Source: Pseudomonadota bacterium (GTDB lineage: Bacteria; Pseudomonadota; Alphaproteobacteria; Acetobacterales; Acetobacteraceae). Taken from it: 8,634 bases of DNA. The notes under the pieces were generated by a model, which was not told the origin of the DNA, made no database searches, and was given only the letters and a program-made list of their open reading frames with translations. Position numbers and translations under genes: made by a program. This document shows, in pieces, positions 1-5,774 of the stretch. The DNA lies in contig JAJYFW010000053.1 in NCBI GenBank assembly GCA_021785335.1, positions 1 to 8,634 on the forward strand. Reading direction: 5' to 3'. Each line of letters begins with the position of its first letter. The stretch's first letter is position 1.

Positions 1-182
1 GGCCGGATCAAGGCTTCAACGCGCAACCGCAGCCGCACTACGCCGTGGCCACGCCGCGCTACACGCCGCCGCCGCAGCCGCACTACGCGGTGGCCATGCC
101 GCGCTACAGCCCGCCGCCGCAGCCGCACTACGCGCCTCGGCCTGAGCCGCGAGCCTGCCCGCCGGGACATCCGCGATGCTGA
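1..182 (+). CDS. 3' end of a gene with a Pro/Tyr/His-rich repeat tail (partial)
   Basis: Reading in frame from base 3 to the TGA at 180-182 gives the last 59 residues of a protein that starts outside the window. I do not recognise it. The visible part is low complexity: two full copies and a partial third of a 15-residue unit, PQPHYAVATPRYTPP. Third codon positions are almost all G or C through the repeat, which supports this frame over the other five. No membrane segment or catalytic motif is visible. Tails of this composition are common on secreted or envelope proteins, but location cannot be told from this fragment. After the third partial repeat (about base 135) GC at third positions drops in this frame (cct, cct, cga, gga, cat, cga). 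The native frame may therefore shift near here, or the tail may be eroded. The stop overlaps a possible downstream start at 176. Confidence 0.6.
   Translation, partial: PDQGFNAQPQPHYAVATPRYTPPPQPHYAVAMPRYSPPPQPHYAPRPEPRACPPGHPRC
27..134 (+). repeat. 45-bp tandem repeat, about 2.4 copies, coding
   Basis: Units lie at 27-71, 72-116 and 117-134 (partial; the first 18 bases match unit 2 exactly). Each begins ccgcagccgcactacgc. The period is a multiple of three, so it encodes a 15-residue repeat starting PQPHYA. Full units differ at only a few bases (Thr/Met and Thr/Ser swaps). The array may extend only from about base 27, since the residues before it (PDQGFNAQ) do not fit the unit. Confidence 0.85.
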
Positions 183-397
183 CCGGCGCCTCGCTCTGGC
201 AGCAGCGCCTCGGCTCCTGGCTCGCCGGCGCCGGCCTGCGCGGCGGCGTGGCGGACCGCGCGCCGCGGCCGGAAGCGGAGCCGGACGACGCGCCTGACGC
301 GACCGGCGCCGGCCACCTGCGGCCCGGCTTCGCGCAGCCCGCGCCCGCGTGGTCAGACGATGCCGAGCGCGCCGAGCACCGCGGCCGCCCCGAGTAG
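176..397 (+). CDS. Small hypothetical ORF overlapping the repeat-tailed gene and chrA
   Basis: This ATG-to-TAG frame codes for 73 residues (MLTGASLWQQRLGSWLAG...). I do not recognise it. In its favour, third positions are nearly all G or C along its whole length, and its ATG overlaps the preceding stop by 7 bases, as in translationally coupled genes. The same clean frame also continues upstream of the ATG to a TGA at 143, so it may instead be the displaced C-terminus of the preceding gene after a frameshift. Against it, the composition is low complexity (Ala, Pro, Asp, Arg), there is no clear ribosome binding site, and its last 45 bases overlap the 3' end of the convergent chrA gene. A residue stretch rich in Trp/Leu/Gly near the start is too short to call a membrane helix. 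Treat as tentative. Confidence 0.3.
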   Translation: MLTGASLWQQRLGSWLAGAGLRGGVADRAPRPEAEPDDAPDATGAGHLRPGFAQPAPAWSDDAERAEHRGRPE

Positions 398-877
398 CCA
401 GAGCGGGTTGAACCGTGTCGTCGTGGCAACGACCGCGACGGCGAGCGTCACCGCGACATCGGCGGCCGAGCGCGACGTCGCCTCGCTCAGCAGGATCGCG
501 GCGGCCATGATCAGCCCCACCGTCACCGGCGAGATGCCCGCCTGCACGCGCCGCCGCCACCCCCGGTCGCGCCACCGCGTCCACAGGTCGCCCACCGCGT
601 AGCTCAGCACGGAGGAGGGCACGATCAGCCCCAGTGTCGCGACGATCGCGCCCGCGAGCCCCGCGACACGCCAGCCGATGAGGGTCGCCACCAGCATGTT
701 CGGCCCCGGCGAGGCCTGCGCGAGCGCGAACAGGGCCGCGAAATCCGCCCCGCTCATCCAGTGGTGGACGCTGACCACCTGGCGTTGCATCTCCGGCAGC
801 ACGGTGTTGCCGCCGCCCACCGCGAGCAGCGACAGCTCGCCAAAGATGGAACCGAGCGAGAGCAGGTGCCGGATCAT
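353..877 (-). CDS. chrA: Short-chain chromate transporter, second (C-terminal-type) half
   Basis: A 174-residue integral membrane protein of the chromate transporter family (Chromate_transp), in which a ~400-residue two-domain ChrA can be replaced by two ~180-residue proteins encoded side by side. Family signatures are visible: GELSLLAVGGGNTVLPEMQ at about 13-31 (the glycine-rich first segment), a Trp followed by DFAALFALAQ, then SPGPN at 56-60 and an AGLAGAIVATLG helix near 72-84. Further hydrophobic segments lie at about 118-132, 140-152 and 158-174. It probably works as a heterodimer with the product of the gene just upstream. The start ATG overlaps that gene's stop in an ATGA arrangement, and GAGG sits 5 bases before it (883-886 on the plus strand). 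Known members expel chromate or are linked to sulfate-like oxyanions; the actual substrate cannot be read from sequence. Last gene of the minus-strand run. Confidence 0.88.
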   Translation of the reverse strand: MIRHLLSLGSIFGELSLLAVGGGNTVLPEMQRQVVSVHHWMSGADFAALFALAQASPGPNMLVATLIGWRVAGLAGAIVATLGLIVPSSVLSYAVGDLWTRWRDRGWRRRVQAGISPVTVGLIMAAAILLSEATSRSAADVAVTLAVAVVATTTRFNPLWLLGAAAVLGALGIV

Positions 878-1440
878 TTCGGCCTCGCAAGCAAGAGGCC
901 GAGCGGCACCGTCACCGCCATGGTCAGCAGCAGCGGCAGGTGGGCGAACACCAGCGCCGCGCAGGCCAGCGCCGCGACCGGGATCGCGGCCGGGTCGCGC
1001 AGCAGCGGGCGCGCGATCTTGAGCACCATCGACAGGATCAGCCCCGAGGCCGCCGCCGCCACCGCGGCGATGGTGCGCGCCACCACGGGGTCGTGCTGGA
1101 ACCGCCCGTAGACCGCGCCCAGGATGCTGACGATGACGAGCGGTGCGGAAAGCAGCCCGGCGAGTGCCGCGAGCGAGCCGCGCCAGCCGCGAAAGCGCGC
1201 GCCGAGCACCACGGCGAGGTTGATGATGTTGCCGCCCGGCAGGAACTGCGACAGCGCCAGCAGGTCCGTGAACTCCGCGCCGGTGAGCCAGGCGCGCTGC
1301 TCCACGATCATGCGCCGCGCCCAGGGCAGCACGCCGCCGAAGCCCGAGATGCCGATGGAGAAGAAGCCGGCGAACAGCGCGCCGCAGGTGGGCGGCGCCA
1401 GGTGAGCGGGTGCCTCGGCGGGCGGCGCGGCGTCGTCCAT
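874..1440 (-). CDS. chrA: Short-chain chromate transporter, first (N-terminal-type) half
   Basis: A 188-residue partner of the downstream ChrA half. Typical N-domain signatures: FFSIGISGFGGVLPW at about 26-40, RRMIVEQRAWLTGAEF at 42-57, then SQFLPGGNIINLAVVLG at about 64-80, followed by alternating hydrophobic segments to the C-terminus (about 88-110, 122-140, 151-165, 167-184). I chose the ATG at 1440 because it gives the family length, lies at the stop of the upstream MFS gene (TGATG, one shared base), and the in-frame extension further upstream is an Arg-rich frame inside the MFS gene. There is no good Shine-Dalgarno sequence (the upstream bases read cctccggtg), so translation is probably coupled to the MFS gene. 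The first ~20 residues (MDDAAPPAEAPAHLAPP) form a soluble, Pro/Ala-rich lead. Substrate (chromate or another oxyanion) is by family only. Confidence 0.87.
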   Translation of the reverse strand: MDDAAPPAEAPAHLAPPTCGALFAGFFSIGISGFGGVLPWARRMIVEQRAWLTGAEFTDLLALSQFLPGGNIINLAVVLGARFRGWRGSLAALAGLLSAPLVIVSILGAVYGRFQHDPVVARTIAAVAAAASGLILSMVLKIARPLLRDPAAIPVAALACAALVFAHLPLLLTMAVTVPLGLLLARPK

Positions 1441-2819
1441 CACCGGAGGCGCAGGATGCTGGCGACGGCGGCGATCACGCAGCTCGCGGCGCCCATCAGC
1501 AGCACCGGGCGCGTGCCGGCGGCGGGGAACAGGCCGTAGACCACGGCGACCGCGACGGCGCCGAGCGTCTGGCCGAGCAGGCGCGTCGTCGACTGCATGC
1601 CGGACGCGCCGCCGGTGCGCGAGGGCGGGGCGGCGGCGATCATGGTGCGGTTGTTGGGCGAGTTGAACATGGCGAAGCCGACGCCGCACAGCGCCATGCG
1701 CCAGGAGAGCCCTACGACTGAGACGTTGTCCGGCATCGCGGCCAGCGCGAGGAGGCCCACGGCGAGCATCGCCTCGCCCGCCGTGCCCATCTTGGCGGCC
1801 GAGAACTTGTCGGAGAGCCGCCCGGCGATGGGGGCGACGATGGCGACCGCGAGCGGCCAGGGCGTCATCAGGAACCCGGTCTCCACCTGACTGCGGCCGA
1901 GGGCGCGCTGGAAGAAGAACGGCAGCGAAACGAGGGCCGCGGTCTGGCCGGCGAAGGAGAACAGGCTCGCGATCACCGAAAGGCGGAACACCGGCAGCGC
2001 CAGCAGGTCGATGGGCAGCAGCGGCGAGGCTTGGCCGAGCTGGCGGCGCGCCAGCGCGATGCCGCTCACCAGCATGACCGCGAAGGCGCCGAGCACCGGC
2101 AGCAGTCCCTGGTCGTGCCCCGCCGCGTCGATGCCGATGATGAGCAGGCCGAAGGTCAGTGCGCTCAGGATCGCGCTTACGACATCGAAACGGTGGTGGG
2201 AGCGCGGGCAGGCGGGCAGGGAGCGCCGCGCCACCAGGATCGCCACGATGCCGATGGGCACGTTGACGGCGAACAGCGCCGGCCAGTTGGCGACGGAGAG
2301 GATGGCGGAGGCGATGGTCGGCCCCAGCGCGGAGGCGACGGAGGCGACGGTGGCGTTGATGCCCACCCCCGCGCCGAGCAGCCGGCGCGGATAGATGAAG
2401 CGGGTGAGCGCCATGTTCACGCTCATCAGCCCCGCGGCGCCGAGGCCCTGGACGATGCGCGCGATGGTGAGCGTGGTGAGCGAATCGGCGGAGGCGCAGC
2501 CGAGCGAGGCCAGCGTGAAGGCCACCAGCCCCACCTTGTAGATGCGCTCGTAGCCGACGATCTCGCCCAGGGCCGCGAGCGGCAGCAGGGTGACGGTGAC
2601 GGCAAGCTGGTAGGCGTTGACCACCCAGATCGAATCCGCCGCCGAGACGCTGAGGTCGCGCGCGATGGTGGGCAGGGCGACGTTGGCGATGGAGGTATCC
2701 AGCACCGCCATGCCGAGGCCGAGCCCGATGGTGGTGATGGCCCAGTAGCGGCGTGGAACGGCGACCCCGTCCTCGTTCTGCACATCCGGCGGGAGCGCGG
2801 CCGTTGCGGCATCAGCCAT
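1440..2819 (-). CDS. MFS efflux transporter, DHA2 (EmrB/QacA) family
   Basis: A 459-residue inner-membrane drug:proton antiporter-type protein. Diagnostic motifs: LDTSIANVALPTIARDL at 40-56 (the D1-type motif of the DHA2 group); WVVNAYQLA at 65-73; GEIVGYERIY at 85-94 in the loop that holds MFS motif A; IARIVQGLGAAGLMSVNMAL at about 119-138 (motif B region with Arg and Gln-Gly); and GINATVASVASALGPTIAS at 153-171 (motif C, the antiporter motif). The second half shows PIAGRLSDKFS at 330-340 and hydrophobic segments to the C-terminus. No signal peptide and no EmrA-type membrane-fusion gene is nearby, so it probably works alone. Start choice: ATG at 2819 has GGAAG six bases upstream (2826-2830); an ATG at 2861 would add 14 residues of non-family sequence inside zwf. 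It overlaps zwf by 8 bases and chrA by 1. Substrate is unknown. Confidence 0.9.
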   Translation of the reverse strand: MADAATAALPPDVQNEDGVAVPRRYWAITTIGLGLGMAVLDTSIANVALPTIARDLSVSAADSIWVVNAYQLAVTVTLLPLAALGEIVGYERIYKVGLVAFTLASLGCASADSLTTLTIARIVQGLGAAGLMSVNMALTRFIYPRRLLGAGVGINATVASVASALGPTIASAILSVANWPALFAVNVPIGIVAILVARRSLPACPRSHHRFDVVSAILSALTFGLLIIGIDAAGHDQGLLPVLGAFAVMLVSGIALARRQLGQASPLLPIDLLALPVFRLSVIASLFSFAGQTAALVSLPFFFQRALGRSQVETGFLMTPWPLAVAIVAPIAGRLSDKFSAAKMGTAGEAMLAVGLLALAAMPDNVSVVGLSWRMALCGVGFAMFNSPNNRTMIAAAPPSRTGGASGMQSTTRLLGQTLGAVAVAVVYGLFPAAGTRPVLLMGAASCVIAAVASILRLR

Positions 2820-4308
2820 GGCCGGCTTCCGGCGATGCTGTTGCGTCCTCGAAACTTCCATCCTCGAACCACGTCCGGCCGCTGCGCTCGATCAGCGCAA
2901 CGGAAGCCGCCGGGCCCCAGGTGCCGGCGGTATAGGGGCGCGGCGCCTCGCCCGAGGCGTCCCAGGCGGCGAGGATGGGGTCGATCCAGCGCCACGCCGC
3001 CTCCACCTCGTCGCGGCGCATGAACAGCGTCTGGTTGCCGCGCACCACGTCCATCAGCAGCCGCTCGTAGGCATCCGGGTTGCGCACGCCGAAGGCGCGG
3101 TCGAAGCTCATGTTCAGCGCCACCTGGCGCAGGCGCATGCCGCCGGGGCCGGGGTCCTTGATCATCAGCCAGAGGTCGATGCTCTCGTCCGGCTGCAGGC
3201 GGATGGCGAGGCGGTTGGGCAGCACCAGCCCCGCGCCCTGGCCGAAGGCGTTGTGCGGCACCGGGCGGAAGGCGACGACGATCTCGGAGATGCGCTGCGG
3301 CAGCCGCTTGCCGGTGCGCAGGAAGAAGGGCACGCCGGCCCAGCGCCAGTTGGCGATCTCGGCGCGCAGGGCGGCGAAGGTTTCCGTGCGCGTCTCGCCG
3401 CCCACCTCCTCGCGGTAGCCGGGCACCGGGCCGCCGTCGCCGGCACCCGCGCGGTACTGGCCGCGCACGCCGCGCTCCGCCACGGCGGCGGCATCGAGCG
3501 GCACCAGCGCGTTGAGCACCTTCAGCTTCTCGTCGCGCACCGCGTCCGCGTCGAGCGAGGTCGGCGGCTCCATCGCGGTGAGGCACAACAGCTGGAGCAT
3601 GTGGTTCTGCACCATGTCCCTGAGCGCGCCGGCGGTGTCGTAGTAGCCGGCACGGCCCTCCACGCCCAGCGTCTCGGCCACCGTGATCTGCACGTGGTCG
3701 ATATGCGCGGAGTTCCACACCGGCTCGAACAGCGCGTTGGCGAAGCGCAGCGCCATCAGGTTCTGCACCGTTTCCTTGCCGAGATAATGATCGATGCGGT
3801 ATATCGCCCGCTCCGGGAACACGGCGCCGATGGCGGCGTTGACCGCCATCGCGGAAGCGAGGTCGCGCCCGATCGGCTTTTCCACCACCACCCGCGCGTC
3901 CTTCGCCAGCCCGTGCCTCGCCAGCCCCTCGCAGAGGGGCGCGAACAGCTCCGGCGCGGTCGCGAGGTAGAAGACGCGGACGGCACGGCCGGCGTGCAGC
4001 AGGCGGGCAAGCTCGTGCCAGCCCGCCTCGCCGGTGGCATCCAGATGCACATAGGCGAGGCGCGCGAGGAAGCGGGCGCGCTCCTCCGCGGTGGGTGCCG
4101 CGGGGGCGATGGCGGCGTCGGCCTCGGCACGGAAGGTGCCCGCGTCCATCAGGCGGCGGGCCGCCCCGATGATGCGCGCCTCGGGTGGGATCTGCCCGGC
4201 GCGGTCGCGCTGGAACAGGGCCGGCAGCAGCTTGCGCCGCGCGAGGTCGCCGGTGGCGCCGACGATGACGAGGTCGAAGGGCTGGACGACGATGGTGCGC
4301 GAGGCCAT
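2812..4308 (-). CDS. zwf: Glucose-6-phosphate 1-dehydrogenase
   Basis: A cytoplasmic enzyme oxidising glucose-6-phosphate to 6-phosphogluconolactone with reduction of NADP+ (or NAD+), the entry to the oxidative pentose-phosphate and Entner-Doudoroff routes. The 498 residues fit the bacterial family (about 480-510). Seen in order: nucleotide-binding GATGDLARRKLLPALF at 17-32; EKPIGRDL at 143-150; the family signature RIDHYLGKE at 171-179 with substrate-binding Asp173, His174 and Lys178; the catalytic base His236 in DMVQNHMLQ; and RTGKRLPQR at 331-339. All key residues are present, so it should be active. Start at 4308 gives the usual N-terminus; cgag just upstream is only a weak ribosome binding site. 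It follows sdaA by 26 bp and overlaps the MFS gene by 8 bp. The common partners pgl, edd, eda and gnd are not in this window. Confidence 0.97.
   Translation of the reverse strand: MASRTIVVQPFDLVIVGATGDLARRKLLPALFQRDRAGQIPPEARIIGAARRLMDAGTFRAEADAAIAPAAPTAEERARFLARLAYVHLDATGEAGWHELARLLHAGRAVRVFYLATAPELFAPLCEGLARHGLAKDARVVVEKPIGRDLASAMAVNAAIGAVFPERAIYRIDHYLGKETVQNLMALRFANALFEPVWNSAHIDHVQITVAETLGVEGRAGYYDTAGALRDMVQNHMLQLLCLTAMEPPTSLDADAVRDEKLKVLNALVPLDAAAVAERGVRGQYRAGAGDGGPVPGYREEVGGETRTETFAALRAEIANWRWAGVPFFLRTGKRLPQRISEIVVAFRPVPHNAFGQGAGLVLPNRLAIRLQPDESIDLWLMIKDPGPGGMRLRQVALNMSFDRAFGVRNPDAYERLLMDVVRGNQTLFMRRDEVEAAWRWIDPILAAWDASGEAPRPYTAGTWGPAASVALIERSGRTWFEDGSFEDATASPEAGHG
2826..2830 (-). promoter_or_regulatory. 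Ribosome binding site deciding the MFS start
   Basis: GGAAG on the minus strand, 6 bases before the ATG at 2819 and lying within the last codons of zwf. It supports translation of the exporter from this ATG instead of the one at 2861. Confidence 0.5.
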
Positions 4309-4334
4309 GGAATCTCGTTACGGCAGGGGATCGG

Positions 4335-5684
4335 TCAGCATTCGGTGACGTGCACCGCGAGCCCGCCGCGCGCGGTTTCCTTGTATTCGGCGCGCATGTC
4401 GAGCCCGGTCTGGCGCATGGTGGCGATGGCGGCATCGAGGCTCACCTTGTGCGTCCCGTCGCCGGCCAGCGCCAGCGACGCGGCGGCGATGGCCTTCACC
4501 GCGCCCATGGCGTTGCGCTCGATGCAGGGGATCTGCACCAGCCCGCCGATCGGGTCGCAGGTCATGCCGAGATGGTGTTCGAGCCCGATCTCGGCGGCGT
4601 TCTCCACCTGCGCTGGCGTGCCGCCGAGCACCTGTGCGAGCCCCGCCGCGGCCATGGCGCAGGCGACCCCCACCTCGCCCTGGCAGCCGACCTCCGCGCC
4701 GGAGATCGAGGCGTTGCGCTTGGCGATGGCGCCGACGGCGGCGGCGGCGAGCAGGAAGTCGTCGGCGGGCGCCGCGGGATCGTCGGCGTAGAAGCGCCGC
4801 CAGGTGCGCAGCACCGCGGGGATGACGCCGGCGGCACCGTTGGTCGGCGCGGTCACCACGCGCCCGCAGGCGGCGTTCTCCTCGTTGACGGCGATCGCCC
4901 ACAGGCTCGCGTGGTCGGCCATCTCGTTGGGGCGGCGGGCGTTGCGGCGCGCGGCGTCGGCCAGGCGCTCGGCCAGCATCGGCGCACGGCGGCGAACCGC
5001 GAGCCCGCCGGGAAGCTCGCCCGAGGCGGCGAGGCCGGCGTCGATGCAGGCCTCCATCGCGGCGGCGACGGCGCCAGCGTGGGCGCGCACCTCCGCCTGC
5101 GGGCGCAGCGCCGCCTCGTTGGCGAGCTGGAGTTGCGCGATGGAAAGGCCGGTGGCGCGCGCCGCCTCCAGCATCTCCGTGGCATTGGCGAAGGCGTGGG
5201 GCAGGGCGGCCGCTTCCTCCGTTGCCGCCACTTCCTCGCCTTCACGAAGAATGAAGCCGCCGCCGATGGAATACCAGCGCTCGTCGGCGAGCGCCGCGCC
5301 CGCCGCGTCGAAGGCCGCGAAGCGCATGGCGTTGGGGTGCAGGCCGGGCTTCGTCTTGCGGTCCACGTCGATGGTCGCGGCGAACCGCGTGCCGCCGCGC
5401 GCCAGCGTGAAGCCCGCCGCCTCCCAGCGCGCCGGGGCCTCGCGCACCGCGGCCGGGTCGGCCGTCGCCGGGTCCATGCCGGCGAGCCCCGCGAGGACCG
5501 CGCCGTGCGTGCCGTGGCCCTGCCCGGTCCAGGCGAGCGAGCCGAACAGCGTCACGGCGACGCGCGCGGGCGGGCGCGGCAGCGCGCCCATGAACCGGGC
5601 CGCGGCGCGCATCGGCCCCACCGTGTGCGAGGAGGACGGACCGAGGCCGATGCGGAAGAGATCGAAGATGCCGATGAGGCTCAT
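4335..5684 (-). CDS. sdaA: L-serine dehydratase (ammonia-lyase), single-chain iron-sulfur type
   Basis: Cytoplasmic enzyme converting L-serine to pyruvate and ammonia using a [4Fe-4S] cluster in place of PLP. The 449 residues hold both the beta domain (GPSSSHTVGPMRAA at 15-28) and the alpha domain (from about 180) in one chain, as in most Proteobacteria. Candidate cluster ligands are Cys334 in GCQGEVG, Cys376 in GMTCDPIGG and Cys387 in QIPCIERNAMG. The chain ends in Cys449 (HVTEC), the position of the C-terminal 'tail-in-mouth' cysteine that fills the fourth iron site in the resting enzyme of the characterised single-chain type. TAPTNGAAGVIPA at 278-290 is another conserved stretch. I chose ATG 5684 because MSLIGIFDLFRIGLGPSSSHT is the normal N-terminus; the in-frame extension to 5774 is Arg-rich and lies in the divergent promoter region. 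No Shine-Dalgarno sequence is visible. First gene of the minus-strand run, divergent from the CoA-transferase gene. Confidence 0.96.
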   Translation of the reverse strand: MSLIGIFDLFRIGLGPSSSHTVGPMRAAARFMGALPRPPARVAVTLFGSLAWTGQGHGTHGAVLAGLAGMDPATADPAAVREAPARWEAAGFTLARGGTRFAATIDVDRKTKPGLHPNAMRFAAFDAAGAALADERWYSIGGGFILREGEEVAATEEAAALPHAFANATEMLEAARATGLSIAQLQLANEAALRPQAEVRAHAGAVAAAMEACIDAGLAASGELPGGLAVRRRAPMLAERLADAARRNARRPNEMADHASLWAIAVNEENAACGRVVTAPTNGAAGVIPAVLRTWRRFYADDPAAPADDFLLAAAAVGAIAKRNASISGAEVGCQGEVGVACAMAAAGLAQVLGGTPAQVENAAEIGLEHHLGMTCDPIGGLVQIPCIERNAMGAVKAIAAASLALAGDGTHKVSLDAAIATMRQTGLDMRAEYKETARGGLAVHVTEC

Positions 5685-5706
5685 GGGACACACGTTGTTG
5701 GCGCCG

Positions 5707-5721
5707 CGCTTGTCGCAAGCG
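5707..5721. promoter_or_regulatory. Dyad, candidate operator 1
   Basis: Perfect inverted repeat CGCTTG-TCG-CAAGCG centred at 5714. In RNA it could extend by a G-U and a C-G pair. Position between divergent starts suggests a regulator site; the regulator is not in the window. Confidence 0.4.
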
Positions 5722-5729
5722 TGCGGCCG

Positions 5730-5742
5730 GCGCAGCCTGCGC
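5730..5742. promoter_or_regulatory. Dyad, candidate operator 2
   Basis: Perfect inverted repeat GCGCAG-C-CTGCGC centred at 5736, 22 bp (about two helical turns) from the first dyad. The arms are not the same sequence as dyad 1, so they may bind different proteins, or one may be chance in GC-rich DNA. Confidence 0.35.
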
Positions 5743-5745
5743 GCG

Positions 5746-5774
5746 AGCATAGGGGGCGGTGCCGGGCGCCGCAA
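5746..5774 (-). promoter_or_regulatory. Possible sigma-70-type promoter for sdaA
   Basis: On the minus strand, TTGCGG (5774-5769) and TATGCT (5751-5746) are 17 bp apart. The -10 matches the consensus at 4 of 6 bases and the -35 at 3 of 6. It would give a leader of roughly 55 bases and place both dyads downstream of the start site, where a bound protein would block transcription. The -35 would lie inside the first codons of the divergent gene. Weak on its own. Confidence 0.22.

Larger units (their letters stand above)
5685..5758. promoter_or_regulatory. Divergent promoter region between sdaA and the CoA-transferase gene
   Basis: 74 bp separate the two start codons, so both transcription units must be driven from here or from within the flanking coding ends. 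It contains two perfect dyads (5707-5721 and 5730-5742) and a possible minus-strand -10 box. No strong plus-strand -35/-10 pair was found by eye. Confidence 0.6.

Noticed and set aside
27..134. CRISPR-like repeat array
   Set aside because: The 45-bp units are directly adjacent with no variable spacers and keep an open reading frame; this is a coding tandem repeat.
16..429. Minus-strand 137-codon frame over the repeat
   Set aside because: It translates the 45-bp repeat into Ala/Arg/Ser-rich low-complexity sequence; the plus frame has the better codon pattern and a natural stop.
2331..2350. Short tandem repeat gaggcgacg x2 inside the MFS gene
   Set aside because: It encodes the small-residue helix of MFS motif C (VASVAS), so it is explained by the protein sequence.
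2426..4435. Very long minus-strand open frame (669 codons) over zwf and the MFS gene
   Set aside because: Composition is Arg/Pro/Ala-rich with no motif. It is the off-frame shadow of zwf and the exporter, which have complete family signatures. Long shadow frames are expected at this GC content.
2818..4791. Long plus-strand open frame (657 codons) opposite zwf and the end of sdaA
   Set aside because: His/Arg/Gly/Ala-rich and motif-free; antisense shadow of well-identified genes.
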